Counted from the first letter of the stretch, positions 7,844 to 15,584 are shown. The stretch is 21,651 nucleotides of DNA from Verrucomicrobia bacterium UBA7008 (GCA_002449695.1 DJXI01000077.1:1149-22799); one strand, 5' to 3'. The notes: generated by a model from the letters alone, not told the origin. Numbers and translations are program-made.

Positions 7844-8947
7844 TCAGCGGTCCACGCGGGCGGAGCCGCCGCCCACGAGCTTTTCGACATCGGCCTTCGT
7901 CGCCATCGACGTGTCGCCGGGCGTCGTCATCGCCAGCGCGCCGTGCGCCGCGCCGTAGTTCACCGCCTTCTCGGCGTCGTCGAACGTCAGGAAGCCGTAG
8001 ACGAGGCCCGACGCGAACGAGTCGCCGCCGCCGACGCGGTCGTAGATCTCGAGGCCCGGGCGCGGGATCGACTGGTGCAGCTCGCCCTTGTACCAGCAGA
8101 TCGCCGACCAGTCGTTGATCGTCGCGGACTTGACCGAGCGCAGCGTCGTCGCGACCGCCTTGAAGTTCGGATAGATGCCGACCGCCTTCTCGATCATCTT
8201 CCGGAAGCCCTCGATGGGAAGCGTCGTCAGGTTCTTGTCCACGCCCTCGACCTCGATGCCGAGCGCGGCGGTGAAGTCCTCCTCGTTGCCGATCATGACG
8301 TCGACGTACTTCGCGATCTCCCGGTTGACCGCCTGCGCCTTTGCGTTGCCGCCGATGGACTTCCAGAGGCTCGCGCGGAAGTTGAGGTCGTAGCTCGTGA
8401 CGGTGCCGTACTTCTTCGCGGCCTTCAGCGCCTCGATGACGACATCCGCCGTCGTTTCGCTGAGCGCGGCGAAGATGCCGCCCGTGTGGAACCACCGCAC
8501 GCCCTCCTTGCCGAAGAGCTGGTCCCAGTCGATGTCGCCCGGCTTGAGCTGGCTGACGGCGGTGAGGCCCCGGTCGGCGCAGCTGCGCGCGCCGCGGCAG
8601 CCGTAGCCGCGCTCGACGAAGTTGAGGCCGTTGCGCACCGTGCGGCCGATGCCGTCGTACGGCACCCACTTGATGTGGCTCGTGTCGACGCCGCCCTGAA
8701 GCATGAAGTCCTCGACGAGCCGGCCGACGGGATTGTCCGCGAACGCGGTGACGGCCGTCGTCTTCAGCCCGAAGCAGCGCCGCAGGCCGCGCACGACGTT
8801 GTACTCGCCGCCGCCTTCCCACACCTTGAATTCGCGCGTCGTGTGGATGCGACCGTCGCCCGGATCGAGGCGGAGCATGATTTCACCGAGGCTCGCGGCG
8901 TCCCACATGCAGGACCCGGCGGGCTTGACGTTCAGACTTTCGTTCAT
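7844..8947 (-). CDS. kdgK: 2-keto-3-deoxygluconate kinase (PfkB/ribokinase family)
   Basis: 367 residues. It phosphorylates 2-keto-3-deoxygluconate with ATP to give KDPG, the substrate of the nearby Eda. PfkB signatures are clear: an N-terminal substrate motif (GGGEYNVVRGL) and the C-terminal ATP-site motif DRVGGGDSFASGL with catalytic base D309. NEEDF and PGDTSMAT are also family-like. The start at 8947 has AAAGGAA six bases upstream; an in-frame ATG at 8983 lacks such a site. The length is slightly above the ~310-340 typical of KdgK. Substrate specificity is inferred from its partners Eda and UxaC and the shared operator, since PfkB kinases are hard to separate by motif. It is transcribed alone, divergent from the regulator at 9257, and ends at a strong terminator. 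Confidence 0.88.
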   Translation of the reverse strand: MNESLNVKPAGSCMWDAASLGEIMLRLDPGDGRIHTTREFKVWEGGGEYNVVRGLRRCFGLKTTAVTAFADNPVGRLVEDFMLQGGVDTSHIKWVPYDGIGRTVRNGLNFVERGYGCRGARSCADRGLTAVSQLKPGDIDWDQLFGKEGVRWFHTGGIFAALSETTADVVIEALKAAKKYGTVTSYDLNFRASLWKSIGGNAKAQAVNREIAKYVDVMIGNEEDFTAALGIEVEGVDKNLTTLPIEGFRKMIEKAVGIYPNFKAVATTLRSVKSATINDWSAICWYKGELHQSIPRPGLEIYDRVGGGDSFASGLVYGFLTFDDAEKAVNYGAAHGALAMTTPGDTSMATKADVEKLVGGGSARVDR

Positions 8948-8997
8948 TTGTCGTTCCTTTGTTGATTCTGCTGGAAAAGTCAATCAGTTTGGCGCAT

Positions 8998-9003
8998 ATT
9001 GTA
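8998..9003 (-). promoter_or_regulatory. -10 element of the kdgK promoter
   Basis: The minus strand reads TACAAT followed by ATGCGCC, with an overlapping TATGAT just upstream as an alternative. As at eda, no -35 hexamer is visible and a palindrome ends 23 bases upstream, centred near -42. The predicted leader before the ATG is about 45 bases. Confidence 0.6.
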
Positions 9004-9026
9004 TCATAAAATCCAGCGCGCGGCAC

Positions 9027-9040
9027 TACCCGTTCGGGTA
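9027..9040. promoter_or_regulatory. Palindromic operator candidate upstream of kdgK
   Basis: TACCCG-TT-CGGGTA has six-base arms. It matches the site at 2482-2495 in sequence, in the preceding GCAC, and in its 23-base distance to the -10 box. The placement suggests an activator site standing in for a -35 box. Confidence 0.6.
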
Positions 9041-9079
9041 TTTTTCCCGGCGGCGGCGCGGCACTTCTGCCGCGGAAAC

Positions 9080-9140
9080 AAAAAACGGCGCGCGGGGAAA
9101 GCCGTGCGCCGAGGGGGGAATTAAATATGCGCATAGTATA
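9080..9140 (-). ncRNA. Candidate short RNA or attenuator upstream of kdgK
   Basis: On the minus strand an extended -10 (TGC-TATACT, 9140-9135) would start transcription near 9128. About 17 bases later comes a ten-pair stem (CGGCGC-G-CGG at 9086-9095 with its partner at 9102-9111, one G-U pair, six-base loop) followed by T6 at 9085-9080. The product would be a terminated RNA of about 45-50 bases. If the terminator leaks, it would be an attenuated second promoter for kdgK. No -35 box is visible, so the promoter is moderate at best. Confidence 0.35.
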
Positions 9141-9191
9141 GCATTTCGGCCGGGCGGATTTTATTCATTTGCGAATCAATTATTTATCCAA

Positions 9192-9221
9192 TTGCGCAAC
9201 ACGCCCGTTTTGTGATATACT
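9192..9221 (+). promoter_or_regulatory. Promoter of the XylR-like regulator gene
   Basis: TTGCGC (9192-9197), an 18-base spacer and TATACT (9216-9221) with an upstream TG (extended -10). The predicted start is near 9228. The leader contains CTAGAA twice (9228-9233 and 9244-9249, 16 bases apart), a possible direct-repeat autoregulatory site for an AraC-type protein. Confidence 0.65.
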
Positions 9222-9256
9222 AGGTTTCTAGAAGTCAAGAATCCTAGAACCTCGCC

Positions 9257-10414
9257 ATGGACACCATTCTCTTCTTTCAACGCAACGATACCTATGCCGC
9301 CCGCCTCCGGCTGGAGGGTCTGAGCACGTTCGCCCGCGAGATCGGCTGGCACGTGCAGGTCTACGCCGAGCGCTTCGACCGCGCCGCGCTCGACGAGGTG
9401 CTCGACTTCTGGCGGCCCGTCGGCACCGTGCTCAGCGTCAACGACCGCCAGAGCGAATTCGACGCCTCGCTCTTCGACCCCGCGCGCACGGTCCTTCTGG
9501 ACTGCTTCCCGCCGCGCCGCATCGCCCGCGCCTTCTCCGGCGTCTTCACCGACTCGCCCGCCGCAGTGGAGCTCGCCGCGCGCGAGCTCGCCGCGAAGGA
9601 CTGCCGCGATTACGGTTTCGTGCCGTGGTCCGTCCCCTATGCGTGGAGTGAAAACCGCCTCAACCACTTCGCGTCGCTCCTCGCGCGGCTGCACCGCCGA
9701 CTCCACGTCTTCGCGCCGTCGCGTGAAGGCCTCGCCGTCAAGGAGACGCAGCGCGAGCTCATCGCGTGGCTCCGCGCGCTGCCCAAGCCGTGCGGCATTC
9801 TCGCCGCCAACGACCGCGCGGCCGACAACCTGCTGACGGCCTGCCTGCTCGCGCACGTGTCGGTGCCGTTCGAGTGCGCGGTCGTCGGCGTGGACGACGA
9901 GGTCACCGTCTGCGAGGGGACGAATCCCACGCTTTCGAGCGTGCGGCTCGACTTCAAGGAATCGGGCTACCGCGCGGGCGCGCTCCTCGCGGAACTCGTC
10001 GCGGGGCGGCTCGCCGCGCGCACCGCCGTCACCGTGCCGCCGCTCGGGCTCGTCCGCCGCAACTCGTCGCGCACCTTCCTCCGGACGGACCGCTTCGCGC
10101 TCACCGCGTCCGAAGTCATCCGCGCCAAGGCGTGCGACGGCCTCGCGGCGCGCGACGTGCTCGCGGTCTTCCCCTGCTCGCGGCGGCTCGCGGAAATCCG
10201 CTTCCGCAACGCGACGGGCCATTCGGTGCTCGACGAGATCCGCGCCGTGCGCCTCGAGCGGGCGAAAAAGCTCCTGCGCAACCCGCAGTGCGACCTGGCG
10301 GCTGTCGCCAACCTGTGCGGCTACGCCTCGACGCCGACGTTCGCGCGCATCTTCAAGGCCGCGACGGGGATGACGATGTCGGCGTATCGTCGTGCGGCGC
10401 GGACAGCTCGCTGA
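9257..10414 (+). CDS. XylR-like transcription regulator (LacI-type sugar-binding domain + AraC HTH)
   Basis: 385 residues in two parts. Residues 1-~275 look like the periplasmic-binding-protein-like sensor of LacI-family regulators without a LacI helix-turn-helix: GILAANDRAADNLL, CAVVGVDDEVTVCEGTNPTLSSVRLDFKESGYRAGALL. Residues ~285-385 form an AraC-type double helix-turn-helix ending [27 protein letters not shown]. This is the architecture of XylR. It lies divergent from kdgK and between the two operator copies' genes, so it probably senses a hexuronate or an intermediate and activates kdgK and eda-uxaC; this is inference. No Shine-Dalgarno is visible before ATG 9257. The last 62 bases overlap, tail to tail, a small gene on the other strand. 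Confidence 0.85.
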   Translation: MDTILFFQRNDTYAARLRLEGLSTFAREIGWHVQVYAERFDRAALDEVLDFWRPVGTVLSVNDRQSEFDASLFDPARTVLLDCFPPRRIARAFSGVFTDSPAAVELAARELAAKDCRDYGFVPWSVPYAWSENRLNHFASLLARLHRRLHVFAPSREGLAVKETQRELIAWLRALPKPCGILAANDRAADNLLTACLLAHVSVPFECAVVGVDDEVTVCEGTNPTLSSVRLDFKESGYRAGALLAELVAGRLAARTAVTVPPLGLVRRNSSRTFLRTDRFALTASEVIRAKACDGLAARDVLAVFPCSRRLAEIRFRNATGHSVLDEIRAVRLERAKKLLRNPQCDLAAVANLCGYASTPTFARIFKAATGMTMSAYRRAARTAR

Positions 10415-10643
10415 GAATCGCGACGACGACCTGCGTGACGTCGTTCGTGCCGACCGTCCAGCGGCCGTCCGCCTGCTGGGCGGAGACGAGCGCGATCGCG
10501 AGCTGCGTCGCGTCGACCGGCACCGCGTTCGTCGGCGCGCGCGCGAGCGCGTGGTCCACCTCGTTCTGGACCGACGGCTCCAGGACGTCGGGCGAGACGA
10601 GCGGCTGCGCCGCGATCGTCAGCGCGAGCAGGAGAAACTTCAC
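10353..10643 (-). CDS. Small exported protein of unknown function, coupled to folD
   Basis: 96 residues from a GTG start at 10643 that overlaps the folD stop as GTGA. GGAGG lies seven bases upstream, inside the end of folD, which is strong support for this otherwise unremarkable frame. The N terminus ([16 protein letters not shown]) resembles a signal peptide. The body contains [18 protein letters not shown] and [14 protein letters not shown], which resembles a single helix-turn-helix repeat of prenyltransferase/squalene-cyclase alpha-barrels (Q-x-x-DGxW). One repeat cannot form that fold, and the likeness may be superficial. The C terminus becomes Ser/Pro-rich where it overlaps the 3' end of the convergent regulator gene by 62 bases. 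I do not recognise the protein. Confidence 0.55.
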   Translation of the reverse strand: MKFLLLALTIAAQPLVSPDVLEPSVQNEVDHALARAPTNAVPVDATQLAIALVSAQQADGRWTVGTNDVTQVVVAILSELSAPHDDTPTSSSPSRP

Positions 10644-11500
10644 TTCGCGGCCTCCAGCGTGTTCCACAGGAGCATTGTGATCGTCATCGGGCCGACGCCG
10701 CCGGGAACCGGCGTGATCGCGCCCGCGACGGCCGCGCACGATTCGAAGTCGGCGTCGCCCACGAGCCGGAACCCCTTCGGGCGCGTCGCGTCGGGGATGC
10801 GGTTGACGCCGACGTCGATCACGACCGCGCCCGGCTTGAGCATGTCGCCCGTGAGCGTCCCGGGCCGGCCCGCCGCGACGACGACGATGTCGGCGGTGCG
10901 CGTGAACGACGCGACGTCGGGCGTCCCCGTGTGGCAGAGCGTGACGGTCGCGTTCGTCTCCTTGCGCGCGAGCAGCACCGCGACGGGCTTGCCGACGATG
11001 TTGGAGCGGCCGATCACGACGGCGTGCTTCCCCTTCACGTCCATGCCCGAAAATTCAATCAGCTTCAGGATGCCGTGCGGCGTGCACGGCAGGAAGCACT
11101 TCTCGCCGATGAGCATCTTGCCGACGTTGACGGGCGTGAAGCCGTCGACGTCCTTCTCGGGCGCGATGGCGTCGATCACCGCCTTGTCGCGGATGTGCTT
11201 CGGCACGGGCAGCTGCACGAGGATGCCGTGGATCGCGGGATCGGCGTTGAGGCGTTTCACGCGCGCGACGAGCTCCGCCTCGGTCGTCGTCTCCGGCAGG
11301 CGGATTTCGCGCGAGTACATGCCCGCCTCCGCGCACGCCTTCTCCTTCGCGGTCACGTAGCTCACGCTCGCGGGGTTGTTCCCGACGAGGATGACCGCGA
11401 GGCCGGGGACGATGCCGCGCGTCGCCTTCAGTTCCTGGACGCCCGCCGCGATCTCCGCGCGCAGGTTCGCCGCCAACAGCTTTCCGTCGATGATCTTCAT
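10640..11500 (-). CDS. folD: Bifunctional methylenetetrahydrofolate dehydrogenase/methenyltetrahydrofolate cyclohydrolase
   Basis: 286 residues, the normal FolD length. It interconverts 5,10-methylene-, 5,10-methenyl- and 10-formyl-tetrahydrofolate using NADP in the cytosol. The catalytic YxxxK pair is Y48/K52 in [14 protein letters not shown]. Other signatures are [19 protein letters not shown], the nucleotide-binding [16 protein letters not shown] and the C-terminal [14 protein letters not shown]. The start is ATG 11500. There is no Shine-Dalgarno, and the -10 box TATACT sits only seven bases upstream, so the mRNA is predicted to begin at the start codon (leaderless). It is separated from rubrerythrin by a strong terminator and followed by a coupled small gene. 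Confidence 0.96.
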   Translation of the reverse strand: MKIIDGKLLAANLRAEIAAGVQELKATRGIVPGLAVILVGNNPASVSYVTAKEKACAEAGMYSREIRLPETTTEAELVARVKRLNADPAIHGILVQLPVPKHIRDKAVIDAIAPEKDVDGFTPVNVGKMLIGEKCFLPCTPHGILKLIEFSGMDVKGKHAVVIGRSNIVGKPVAVLLARKETNATVTLCHTGTPDVASFTRTADIVVVAAGRPGTLTGDMLKPGAVVIDVGVNRIPDATRPKGFRLVGDADFESCAAVAGAITPVPGGVGPMTITMLLWNTLEAAK

Positions 11501-11507
11501 GACGCGT

Positions 11508-11537
11508 AGTATATCAAATCCCAATCAGGCGCGTCAG
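11508..11537 (-). promoter_or_regulatory. Promoter of folD (leaderless)
   Basis: On the minus strand, CTGACG (11537-11532), an 18-base spacer and TATACT (11513-11508) with an upstream TG. The predicted +1 is at or one base before the folD ATG. Confidence 0.65.
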
Positions 11538-11582
11538 TTTGAATCTGTCCGGCCCCGGCGACAGGGTGTACCGCACAAAAAA

Positions 11583-11606
11583 GAGCGCGGCAGATCTGCC
11601 GCGCTC
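11583..11606 (-). terminator. Intrinsic terminator of the rubrerythrin gene
   Basis: A 24-base perfect palindrome (core GCGCGGCAGATCTGCCGCGC) lies about 40 bases beyond the rubrerythrin stop. It is followed on the minus strand by T6. It insulates folD from the upstream block. Confidence 0.9.
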
Positions 11607-11644
11607 CGTGTGCGGGACGCCGCTCGGCGCCCGTCGTCCGCCGC

Positions 11645-12202
11645 TTACTTGAAGTAGCGGTCCAGGAGGCCCTGAAACGCCTTGCCGTGGCGCGCCTCGT
11701 CCTTCGCCATCTCGTGGACGGTGTCGTGGATCGCGTCGTAGCCGAGCTCCTTCGCGCGCTTGGCGATCGCGAGCTTTCCGGCGGTCGCGCCCGCCTCGGC
11801 GTCGGCGCGGCGGCGGAGGTTCTCCTTCGTGGAGTCGGTGACGATGTCGATCGTCTTGCCCAGCAGCTCCGCGAACTTCGCCGCGTGCTCGGCCTCCTCG
11901 AACGCGATGCGCTTGTACGCCTCGGCGACCTCGGGATAGCCTTCGCGGTCCGCCTGGCGCGACATCGCGAGGTACATGCCGACCTCGGTGCATTCGCCGG
12001 CGAAGTGGTCCTTGAGGCCCTGCGTCACCTCGGGATCGTCGACGATGCCGTCGCCCACGTGGTGCTCGCAGACGAATTCGCGGCCGCCCTTCGCCTCCTG
12101 CTTGAGGAACTTCGCGCCCGGCACGCCGCACTGGGGGCACTTCTCCGGCGCCGCGGCGCCTTCGTACACATACCCGCAGACGGGGCAAACCCATTTAGCC
12201 AT
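11645..12202 (-). CDS. Reverse rubrerythrin (N-terminal rubredoxin, C-terminal ferritin-like domain)
   Basis: 185 residues. Residues 1-~35 form a rubredoxin-type iron site with two CxxC pairs (C6/C9 and C22/C25). Residues ~45-185 are a ferritin-like four-helix domain with the paired ExxH motifs of a di-iron site ([10 protein letters not shown] and [11 protein letters not shown]). In classical rubrerythrin the order is the other way round. This arrangement matches the reverse rubrerythrins of anaerobes, which reduce hydrogen peroxide and oxygen with electrons from NADH via partner reductases. No reductase gene is adjacent. AAGGAA lies seven bases before the start at 12202. It has its own promoter (12247-12275) and a strong terminator, so it is probably monocistronic. 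Confidence 0.93.
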   Translation of the reverse strand: MAKWVCPVCGYVYEGAAAPEKCPQCGVPGAKFLKQEAKGGREFVCEHHVGDGIVDDPEVTQGLKDHFAGECTEVGMYLAMSRQADREGYPEVAEAYKRIAFEEAEHAAKFAELLGKTIDIVTDSTKENLRRRADAEAGATAGKLAIAKRAKELGYDAIHDTVHEMAKDEARHGKAFQGLLDRYFK

Positions 12203-12246
12203 AGTTGTCTTCCTTTCGTTTGTGTTGCTTGAAACAGATGCGGCAA

Positions 12247-12275
12247 AGTATACCAAAGCGCCCGGCCCGCGTCAA
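12247..12275 (-). promoter_or_regulatory. Promoter of the rubrerythrin gene
   Basis: On the minus strand, TTGACG (12275-12270), exactly 17 bases, then TATACT (12252-12247) with a TGG just upstream. This is one of the best sigma-70-type promoters in the window. It lies between the protease stop and rubrerythrin, with no clear terminator for the protease gene. Confidence 0.75.
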
Positions 12276-12305
12276 TCAGTTTGCCGCCACCAACATTCGC
12301 GCCGG

Positions 12306-15300
12306 TCAGCGCGCGTATTTGAAGTCGATCGGCGGGTTCGCCGCGCGCCACGCCTCCACGTCGGCGGCCAGCACCTCGATGGCCTTGTCGAGCTGGCGGT
12401 CGAACCCCTTGTCGAGGTCGCCCGGCAGGTCGTCCACCTCCACGTCCGGCTTCGCGCCGTGGTTCTCCATGTCGGTGCCGTCCAGCAGGAACCAGCCGTA
12501 GCGCGCGTCGCGGAACGAGCCGAGGTCGAGGAGCGGATTGTCGTACGTGCCGATCACGCCGCCGCCCGTCTCGCGTCCGACGAGCTTGCCGCGCTTGAGC
12601 GTCTTGATCGCGTGCGAGAAGATTTCGCCGTTCGAGGACGTGTTCTCGTTCGCCAGGACGACGATCGGCTTCGACCAGACCGGCCGTCCCCAGTAGCCGA
12701 AGAGGTAGCCCGCGCCGCACTGGCGCGAGACGGCGCGCGAGTGGTCGCCGCCGAGGAGGATCTGGAGCATCTGGTCGGCCGTGAAGCCGCCGAGGTTGTT
12801 GCGCACGTCGATGACGAGGCCGTCGCGCCCGTAGCCCTCGGAGAAGACCTCGTGCTGGAAGGTCCAGAAGCTCGCCCAGTTCATCTCGTCGATGTTGAGG
12901 TACCCCAGCCGCCCGTTCGACAGCTCGTGCACGCGCGCGCGCTTCGCCTTCAGCTCCGCGGCCGCCACGAGCGTGCGCGCGTCGGCGAAGGAGCACGACG
13001 TGATCACGACCGTCTGCGCCGCGCCGCCCGTGCGCCGGAACGTGACGCGCACCTTGCGGTTCGCCGGGCCGTTGAGGACGCTCGTCGGGTCGATGCCGCC
13101 GCCGACGCTCACGCCGTCGATCGCGATCACCACGTCGCCCTTCTGGATGTCGAAGCCGTACCGGTCGGCGGGCCCGCCCGGCACGACGTCCTTCACCACC
13201 CAGCCGTCGGGCGCGAGCTCGCGCTCGAACCGCAGCCCCAGGTGCGCCGTCTGCTCGTTCCACGCGCCGAGCTCCGTCTTGCGCGACCACTCGCGGCGCG
13301 AGTTGTCGTTCATGTAGAAGCCGAGGTGCGACGAGTCGAGCTCGCCGAGGACCATGTTCATGAGGCGGATGAAGACGGAGTACGACGTCGCGTGGCGGAT
13401 CGGCTGAAGGAAGCGGTTGCCGACCGCCGGCCAGTCCGCGCCGTGCGTATTCGGATCGTAGTAGAGGTCGCGGATGCGCGCCCATGCCGAGCGGAACGCC
13501 AGCTCCTGGTAGTCCTCGTAGACGGTGTTCTGGTAGACGTTGAACGTCAGCTGCCGGTCGTTGATCGCCGGGCGCCGGTTGACGATCCAGAGGATCCGGT
13601 CGCCCTTCTTCACCCACGCGCGCGGCACGCCGGTGCAGTCGAAGAGCTTTTTCGGCGTCAGGCGGTCGGGGATGCGGACCGTATCCGTCTTCTGCCCGGC
13701 GGCGTACGCGATCGTGCGCGAGTCCCAGCAGAAGAACGGCAGCGCGCAGTCGACGGCGAGCGTGCGCACGCGCTCGGCGAGATCGGTGAAGTCGAGGGCG
13801 AATTCCTGCGCGTCGTCGAGATGGGCGCTCGGCAGCTCCAGCCCCGCGTAGCGCGCGGGATCGACGGCGTTCTCGCGGATGACCGTGCGCGCGCGGTCGT
13901 AGTCGTGGACGTAGGTTTCCACCTCCTCCAGCGCGCGGTCGAGATAGACGTAGCGCAGGTAGCGGCCGTTGCCGATCTCCGGCAGCTCCGAGACGAACGC
14001 GATCATCTTGCCGTCGGGGCTCCATGCCGGCGCGCCGTCGTACTTGAAGTTGCGCGACAGGTTGTAGGGCGCGCGCGTGCCGTCCGTCGAGAGGATCCAG
14101 ACGTCGTAGTTGGCGAACTCGTCGGCCAGCTCGGCGGCGACCCACCGGCCGTCGGGGCTCCACGCGTACGCGCCGCCCGCCGTCGCGTTCGGGCCGCGGC
14201 AGATGACGGTGCCGTTGGTGTCCGCGAAGGTGAAGACGCCGTTCGGGTCCTGCCAGGCGAGGCGCGAACCGTCGGGCGAGATGTTCAGCGCCTCGCGGTG
14301 CCCGCCGGCGGTGACGATGGGCGTTTTGCGGAAGGAGGCGTTCTCCCACCAGGGCTTCTGGGGATCCTCCGGCTCGGCCTTGATCACGACCACGTTGTCG
14401 CCGCAGTCGGACAGGTAGTAGAGCGCACCGCCGTCGGGCGAGAAGACGCACTCGCGCTCGTGCGTGCCCGTCTCGCCGTGCACGAGCGTCGGTTCGCAGA
14501 TGACCGTATCCATCACATAGAGGTCGCCGCCCGTCGTGAACGCGATCTGCGTGCCGTTGTCGCAGAACGTCACGTCGCCGTCGCTGTCGTTGTTCCAGCA
14601 CGAGTCGTAGCGGCGGCGCTTGGCGGCGCCGCGCTCGACGTAGCCCGCGCCGGGCCGCAGGATGATGCGCTCGGGCGCCGTCGACGGGTTGGTCGGGTCG
14701 AAGCGCCAGAAGTCGAACTTCTGGCGGAAGACGAGCGTGCGCCCGTCCGCCGACAGCGACGGCTGGAAGACGTGGTCGTCGGCGAAGAAGGTCAGCTGCG
14801 TCTCCGCGCCGTCGGCGAGGTTGTGGTACCACACGTTGCGCGCGCCGCCCTTCGCGTCGAGGTAGTAGAAGCCCGCGCCGTCGGGCCGCCAGATCGGGTT
14901 GCGGCAGTCGCTCTCGTGGAGGACCATCGGCAGGAACTCGCGCGTCGCCGTCTTGAACATCCAGATCTGGCCCGCCGAGGACGAGCGCGAATGCGGCCGC
15001 TTGCGGTAGAGCTCGTCGCCGCGCCGCGTGAAGAGGATCGATTCGCCGTCGGGCGACATCACGGGGTCGGACGCCGCCACGTCGAACGGGATCTCCTCCG
15101 CGCGCCGCGCGTCGGTCTGCACGATGACGATGCGCGCGCACGTCTTCGGCCCCGAATCGTCGCGGTAGCCCTGGCAGAGCAGGCGCTTGCCGTCGGGGCA
15201 CCACGCGCGCGGAAAGGTGACCTCGGAGTGGTAGGTGAGCTGCCGGATCGAATCGTTGACGACGTCGAACTCGAAGACCTTCATGCCGCCGTCGCGGTCG

Positions 15301-15584
15301 GAGGCGAACGCGACCTTCGTGCCGTCGGGCGACATCACCGGCCACGAGTCCGCCGCGCGCGAGGTGCCGAGCCGCCGCGCGTAGCCGCCGCGCACCGACG
15401 CGATCCAGAGGCTGTCGTTCCATTCGAACGCAAAGCTCGTGCCGTCGCCGTTCACGCTCGGCACGGAGCCGAGATAGATGCGCGACCAGTCCTCGGCCGG
15501 ATCCGGCGCGTCACCCGCGGCGCGGAGCGCGGCCGCGCACAGAACCCCCAGCGCGAGCGTGCGCATCCAACGATTCGTCTTCAT
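12306..15584 (-). CDS. Tricorn-like serine protease (beta-propeller, PDZ, S41 core), exported
   Basis: 1092 residues, near the 1071 of archaeal tricorn. Residues ~1-24 form a signal peptide (RTLALGVLCAAALRAAG), so it should act in the periplasm, unlike cytosolic tricorn. Residues ~30-620 carry at least nine TolB/PD40-type blades of the form P-x-x-SPDG-x-x-h-x-F (SWPVMSPDGTKVAFASD, NISPDGSRLAWQD, APAWSPDGKMIAFVSE). A PDZ domain follows at ~780-860 (YGFDIQKGDVVIAIDG), then an S41 core. By eye the catalytic residues align as H753 (ELDSSHLGF), S984 (NENTSSNGEIF) and E1040 (DGTDMENHGAKPD), matching tricorn H746/S965/E1023. The start is uncertain: 15584 has AAGGGGG 11 bases upstream, while ATG 15614 adds ten residues and lies seven bases after a TATACT box, exactly as in folD. 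It likely degrades peptides, but the substrate is unknown. Confidence 0.9.
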   Translation of the reverse strand: MKTNRWMRTLALGVLCAAALRAAGDAPDPAEDWSRIYLGSVPSVNGDGTSFAFEWNDSLWIASVRGGYARRLGTSRAADSWPVMSPDGTKVAFASDRDGGMKVFEFDVVNDSIRQLTYHSEVTFPRAWCPDGKRLLCQGYRDDSGPKTCARIVIVQTDARRAEEIPFDVAASDPVMSPDGESILFTRRGDELYRKRPHSRSSSAGQIWMFKTATREFLPMVLHESDCRNPIWRPDGAGFYYLDAKGGARNVWYHNLADGAETQLTFFADDHVFQPSLSADGRTLVFRQKFDFWRFDPTNPSTAPERIILRPGAGYVERGAAKRRRYDSCWNNDSDGDVTFCDNGTQIAFTTGGDLYVMDTVICEPTLVHGETGTHERECVFSPDGGALYYLSDCGDNVVVIKAEPEDPQKPWWENASFRKTPIVTAGGHREALNISPDGSRLAWQDPNGVFTFADTNGTVICRGPNATAGGAYAWSPDGRWVAAELADEFANYDVWILSTDGTRAPYNLSRNFKYDGAPAWSPDGKMIAFVSELPEIGNGRYLRYVYLDRALEEVETYVHDYDRARTVIRENAVDPARYAGLELPSAHLDDAQEFALDFTDLAERVRTLAVDCALPFFCWDSRTIAYAAGQKTDTVRIPDRLTPKKLFDCTGVPRAWVKKGDRILWIVNRRPAINDRQLTFNVYQNTVYEDYQELAFRSAWARIRDLYYDPNTHGADWPAVGNRFLQPIRHATSYSVFIRLMNMVLGELDSSHLGFYMNDNSRREWSRKTELGAWNEQTAHLGLRFERELAPDGWVVKDVVPGGPADRYGFDIQKGDVVIAIDGVSVGGGIDPTSVLNGPANRKVRVTFRRTGGAAQTVVITSCSFADARTLVAAAELKAKRARVHELSNGRLGYLNIDEMNWASFWTFQHEVFSEGYGRDGLVIDVRNNLGGFTADQMLQILLGGDHSRAVSRQCGAGYLFGYWGRPVWSKPIVVLANENTSSNGEIFSHAIKTLKRGKLVGRETGGGVIGTYDNPLLDLGSFRDARYGWFLLDGTDMENHGAKPDVEVDDLPGDLDKGFDRQLDKAIEVLAADVEAWRAANPPIDFKYAR

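Larger units (their letters stand above)
8948..9256. other. Regulatory region between kdgK and the divergent regulator
   Basis: This stretch is packed with signals. In order they are: kdgK leader and -10 box (8998-9003), palindromic operator (9027-9040), hairpin at 9057-9074 (CGCGGCA/TGCCGCG), minus-strand terminator hairpin (9080-9111), minus-strand extended -10 box (9135-9140), and the plus-strand promoter of the regulator (9192-9221). I see no protein-coding frame. Confidence 0.6.

Noticed and set aside
7811..8965. A 384-codon plus-strand frame opposite kdgK
   Set aside because: Shadow of the GC-rich kdgK; it also crosses the kdgK terminator flank and has no family features.
8979..8991. 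GTCAATCAGTTTG also found at 12271-12283 (rubrerythrin promoter)
   Set aside because: A 13-base match is expected a few times by chance in 21 kb. The two copies have different roles: leader at kdgK, -35 region at rubrerythrin.
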